DNA of 64,000 nucleotides from Pseudomonas soli (GTDB lineage Bacteria > Pseudomonadota > Gammaproteobacteria > Pseudomonadales > Pseudomonadaceae), in the NCBI RefSeq assembly GCF_900110655.1, contig NZ_FOEQ01000001.1:218133-282132 (forward strand), in the 5' to 3' direction. The notes below the pieces were generated by a model that ran no database searches, had not been told where the DNA came from, and saw only the letters and a program-made list of their open reading frames with translations. Position 1 is the first letter of the stretch. Each line of letters opens with the position of its first letter. This document shows positions 62,094-64,000 of the stretch, piece by piece. Position numbers and translations under genes: made by a program.

Positions 62094-64000
62094 ATGCCCC
62101 TGACCCTTCCCGCCCCTATCGCCCATCAAGCCGACGGCAACGACCCCTACGCCTGGCTGCAGGACCGCGACACGCCCGAGGTGCTGGCCTACCTGGCCGA
62201 GGAAAACGCCTACCAGGAAGCCTGCCTGGCCGGCCAGGCGCCGCTGCGTGAGCAACTGTTCGAAGAGATCAAGAGCCGCATCCTCGAGACCGACCTGTCG
62301 CTGCCATCGCCCTGGGGTCCGTACCTCTACTACACCCGCACCACCGCCGGCGACGAGTACCCGCGCCACTACCGCTGTCCGCGCCCGGCCGACGACAGCA
62401 ATACGGTCGATGAAAGCCGCGAGGAACTGCTGCTCGACCCAAATGCGCTGGCGAACGGCGGTTTCCTCTCCCTCGGCGCCTTCAGCATCAGCCCCGACCA
62501 TCGCCTGCTGGCCTACAGCCTGGATACCAGCGGCGACGAGGTCTACACCCTGTACGTCAAGGACCTGGCCAGCGGCGCGCTGAGCGCCCTGCCCTTCGAC
62601 GACTGCGACGGCAGCATGACCTGGGCCAACGACAGCCAGACGCTGTTCTTCGCCGAGCTGGACGACACCCACCGCCCCTGGCGCCTGCGCCGCCACACCC
62701 TGGGCGAGGCCGCGGCCACCACCGTATTCGAAGAACCCGACGGGCGTTTCTTCCTGCACTGCTACCGCGCCAGCTCCGAACGCCAACTGGTGCTGCTGCT
62801 CAACAGCAAGACCACCAGCGAAGCCTGGGTGCTCGATGCGGCCACGCCGCACGCCGACTTCACCTGCCTGGCGCCACGGGTCGAAGGCCATGAGTACTTC
62901 CCCGACCATGGCCAGCTCGACGGTCAATGGCGCTGGTTCATCCGCAGCAACCAGGACGGTATCAACTTCGCCCTGTTCCATGCGCCGGCAGACAGCGTGC
63001 CGGCCCGCGCGCAATGGCAGGTGCTGGTGCCGCACCGCGACGACATCATGCTAGAAGGCGTCAGCCTCAATGCCTCGGCGCTGTCCCTGAGCCTGCGCGA
63101 AGGCGGCCTGCCGATCATCGAAGTGCGCCCGCAAGGCCTGCCGGCCTACCGCGTCGAACTGCCGGACGCCGCCTACAGCCTCTACGTGCAGGACAGCCTG
63201 GAATTCGCCAGCTCGCGCATCCGCCTGCGCTACGAAGCCCTCAACCGCCCGGCCCAGGTGCGCCAGCTGGAGCTGGCCACAGGCGCCCAGCAGGTGCTCA
63301 AGCAGACCCCGGTGCTCGGCGCGTTCGACGCCGACGACTACATCAGCCAGCGCCTGTGGGCGGTGGCCAAGGACGGCACCCGGGTACCGATCAGCCTGGT
63401 GCGCCGTCGCGCCGACGAAGGCAAGACGGTGCCGCTCTACCTTTACGGCTATGGTGCCTACGGCGAGAGCCTCGACCCGTGGTTCTCCCATGCCCGCCTG
63501 AGCCTGCTGGAGCGTGGCGTGGCCTTCGCCATCGCCCATGTGCGCGGTGGCGGCGAGCTGGGTGAAGCCTGGTACCGGGCCGGCAAGCAGGAACACAAGC
63601 ACAACAGCTTCGATGACTTCATCGCCTGCGCCGAACACCTGGTCGCCGAAGGCGTGACCAGCCGCGAACGCCTGGCGATCAGCGGCGGCAGTGCCGGCGG
63701 CCTGCTGATGGGCGCGGTGCTCAACCTGCGCCCCGAGCTGTTCCGCTGCGCCATCGCCGAAGTGCCGTTCGTCGATGTGCTCAACACCATGCTCGACCCC
63801 GAGCTGCCGCTGACCGTTACCGAGTACGACGAATGGGGCAACCCGCAAGACCCCGAGGTGTATGCGCGGATCAAGGCCTACGCGCCGTACGAGAACGTCA
63901 GGGCCCAGGCCTACCCGGCCATGCTGGTGATCGCCGGCTACAACGACAGCCGAGTGCAGTACTGGGAGGCGGCCAAGTGGGTGGCGCGCCTGCGCACGCG
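62094..64000 (+). CDS. Prolyl-oligopeptidase-family peptidase (oligopeptidase B-like), truncated at window edge
   Basis: From ATG 62094 about 635 residues are seen and the gene runs off the right end. It starts MPLTLPAPIAHQADGNDPYAWLQD, and the N-terminal beta-propeller (about 70-400) includes LSLGAFSISPDHRLLAYSLD. The catalytic domain has the nucleophile motif SGGSAGGLLMG (about 525-535, Ser) and the Asp region NDSRVQYWE near 618. The catalytic His is beyond the window. Oligopeptidase B cleaves peptides after basic residues; ptrB is likely but prolyl oligopeptidase cannot be excluded. No signal peptide, so it is cytosolic. Confidence 0.93.
   Translation, partial: MPLTLPAPIAHQADGNDPYAWLQDRDTPEVLAYLAEENAYQEACLAGQAPLREQLFEEIKSRILETDLSLPSPWGPYLYYTRTTAGDEYPRHYRCPRPADDSNTVDESREELLLDPNALANGGFLSLGAFSISPDHRLLAYSLDTSGDEVYTLYVKDLASGALSALPFDDCDGSMTWANDSQTLFFAELDDTHRPWRLRRHTLGEAAATTVFEEPDGRFFLHCYRASSERQLVLLLNSKTTSEAWVLDAATPHADFTCLAPRVEGHEYFPDHGQLDGQWRWFIRSNQDGINFALFHAPADSVPARAQWQVLVPHRDDIMLEGVSLNASALSLSLREGGLPIIEVRPQGLPAYRVELPDAAYSLYVQDSLEFASSRIRLRYEALNRPAQVRQLELATGAQQVLKQTPVLGAFDADDYISQRLWAVAKDGTRVPISLVRRRADEGKTVPLYLYGYGAYGESLDPWFSHARLSLLERGVAFAIAHVRGGGELGEAWYRAGKQEHKHNSFDDFIACAEHLVAEGVTSRERLAISGGSAGGLLMGAVLNLRPELFRCAIAEVPFVDVLNTMLDPELPLTVTEYDEWGNPQDPEVYARIKAYAPYENVRAQAYPAMLVIAGYNDSRVQYWEAAKWVARLRT

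Overview
The window is a GC-rich, densely coded bacterial chromosome segment. Its gene content and order point to a fluorescent pseudomonad of the Pseudomonas putida group. Supporting signs are the fabH-like/hrpA/glutamine synthetase/fadD-fadD/lysophospholipase/MaoC order, the AceK, LpxO, CvfB and DUF2790 proteins, and many short palindromic REP elements with the core GCGGGGCAAGCCCGC. No rRNA, tRNA, insertion sequence, prophage or CRISPR array was seen. Both ends cut through genes: a filamentous haemagglutinin on the left and a prolyl-oligopeptidase-family peptidase on the right.

Layout. 1-5542: start of a two-partner-secretion adhesin/CdiA-like protein with a well-defined promoter, a BrnT/BrnA toxin-antitoxin pair, a DEAD-box helicase and a YbdG-type mechanosensitive channel. 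5543-10081: an accessory-looking four-gene operon (MFS transporter, class I/II aminotransferase, haem-oxygenase-like putative di-iron enzyme, phosphoenolpyruvate mutase). This is a compact candidate phosphonate biosynthesis pathway and the most interesting part of the window. 10125-20315: a LysR regulator, EamA transporter, azoreductase, a second LysR, alpha/beta hydrolase, cyclophilin, ABC exporter, DUF482-type acyltransferase and a porin. 20502-34374: lipid and polyamine metabolism (KAS III-like synthase, HrpA helicase, gamma-glutamylpolyamine-type synthetase and oxidase, two FadD acyl-CoA synthetases, monoacylglycerol lipase-like hydrolase, MaoC hydratase). 34413-37947: an ECF42-type sigma factor with a DGPF/YCII and a SnoaL-like partner, a LysE exporter and a HicAB pair. 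37992-55254: housekeeping and small families (threonine dehydratase-like enzyme with divergent MocR regulator, peptide deformylase, YihY, CsbD, CvfB, AceK, two EamA transporters, LpxO, CysK, DUF748, MoxR ATPase with its VWA partner). 55357-60101: a 5-oxoprolinase operon (pxpA-pxpB-pxpC) with an MFS transporter and divergent LysR. 60138-64000: DUF2937, YafJ-type amidotransferase, a membrane protein and the truncated peptidase.

How genes work together. PepM would make phosphonopyruvate, the aminotransferase could trap it as phosphonoalanine, the haem-oxygenase-like protein could oxidise that amino acid, and the MFS protein could export the product. The FadD pair, lipase, MaoC protein and KAS III-like synthase form a fatty-acid uptake, activation and remodelling neighbourhood. 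The glutamine-synthetase-like enzyme and FAD oxidase match gamma-glutamylated polyamine catabolism.

REP elements fill many intergenic gaps. Two have entered coding sequence: one supplies an in-frame internal segment of PxpC and one the C-terminal tail and stop codon of the MocR regulator.
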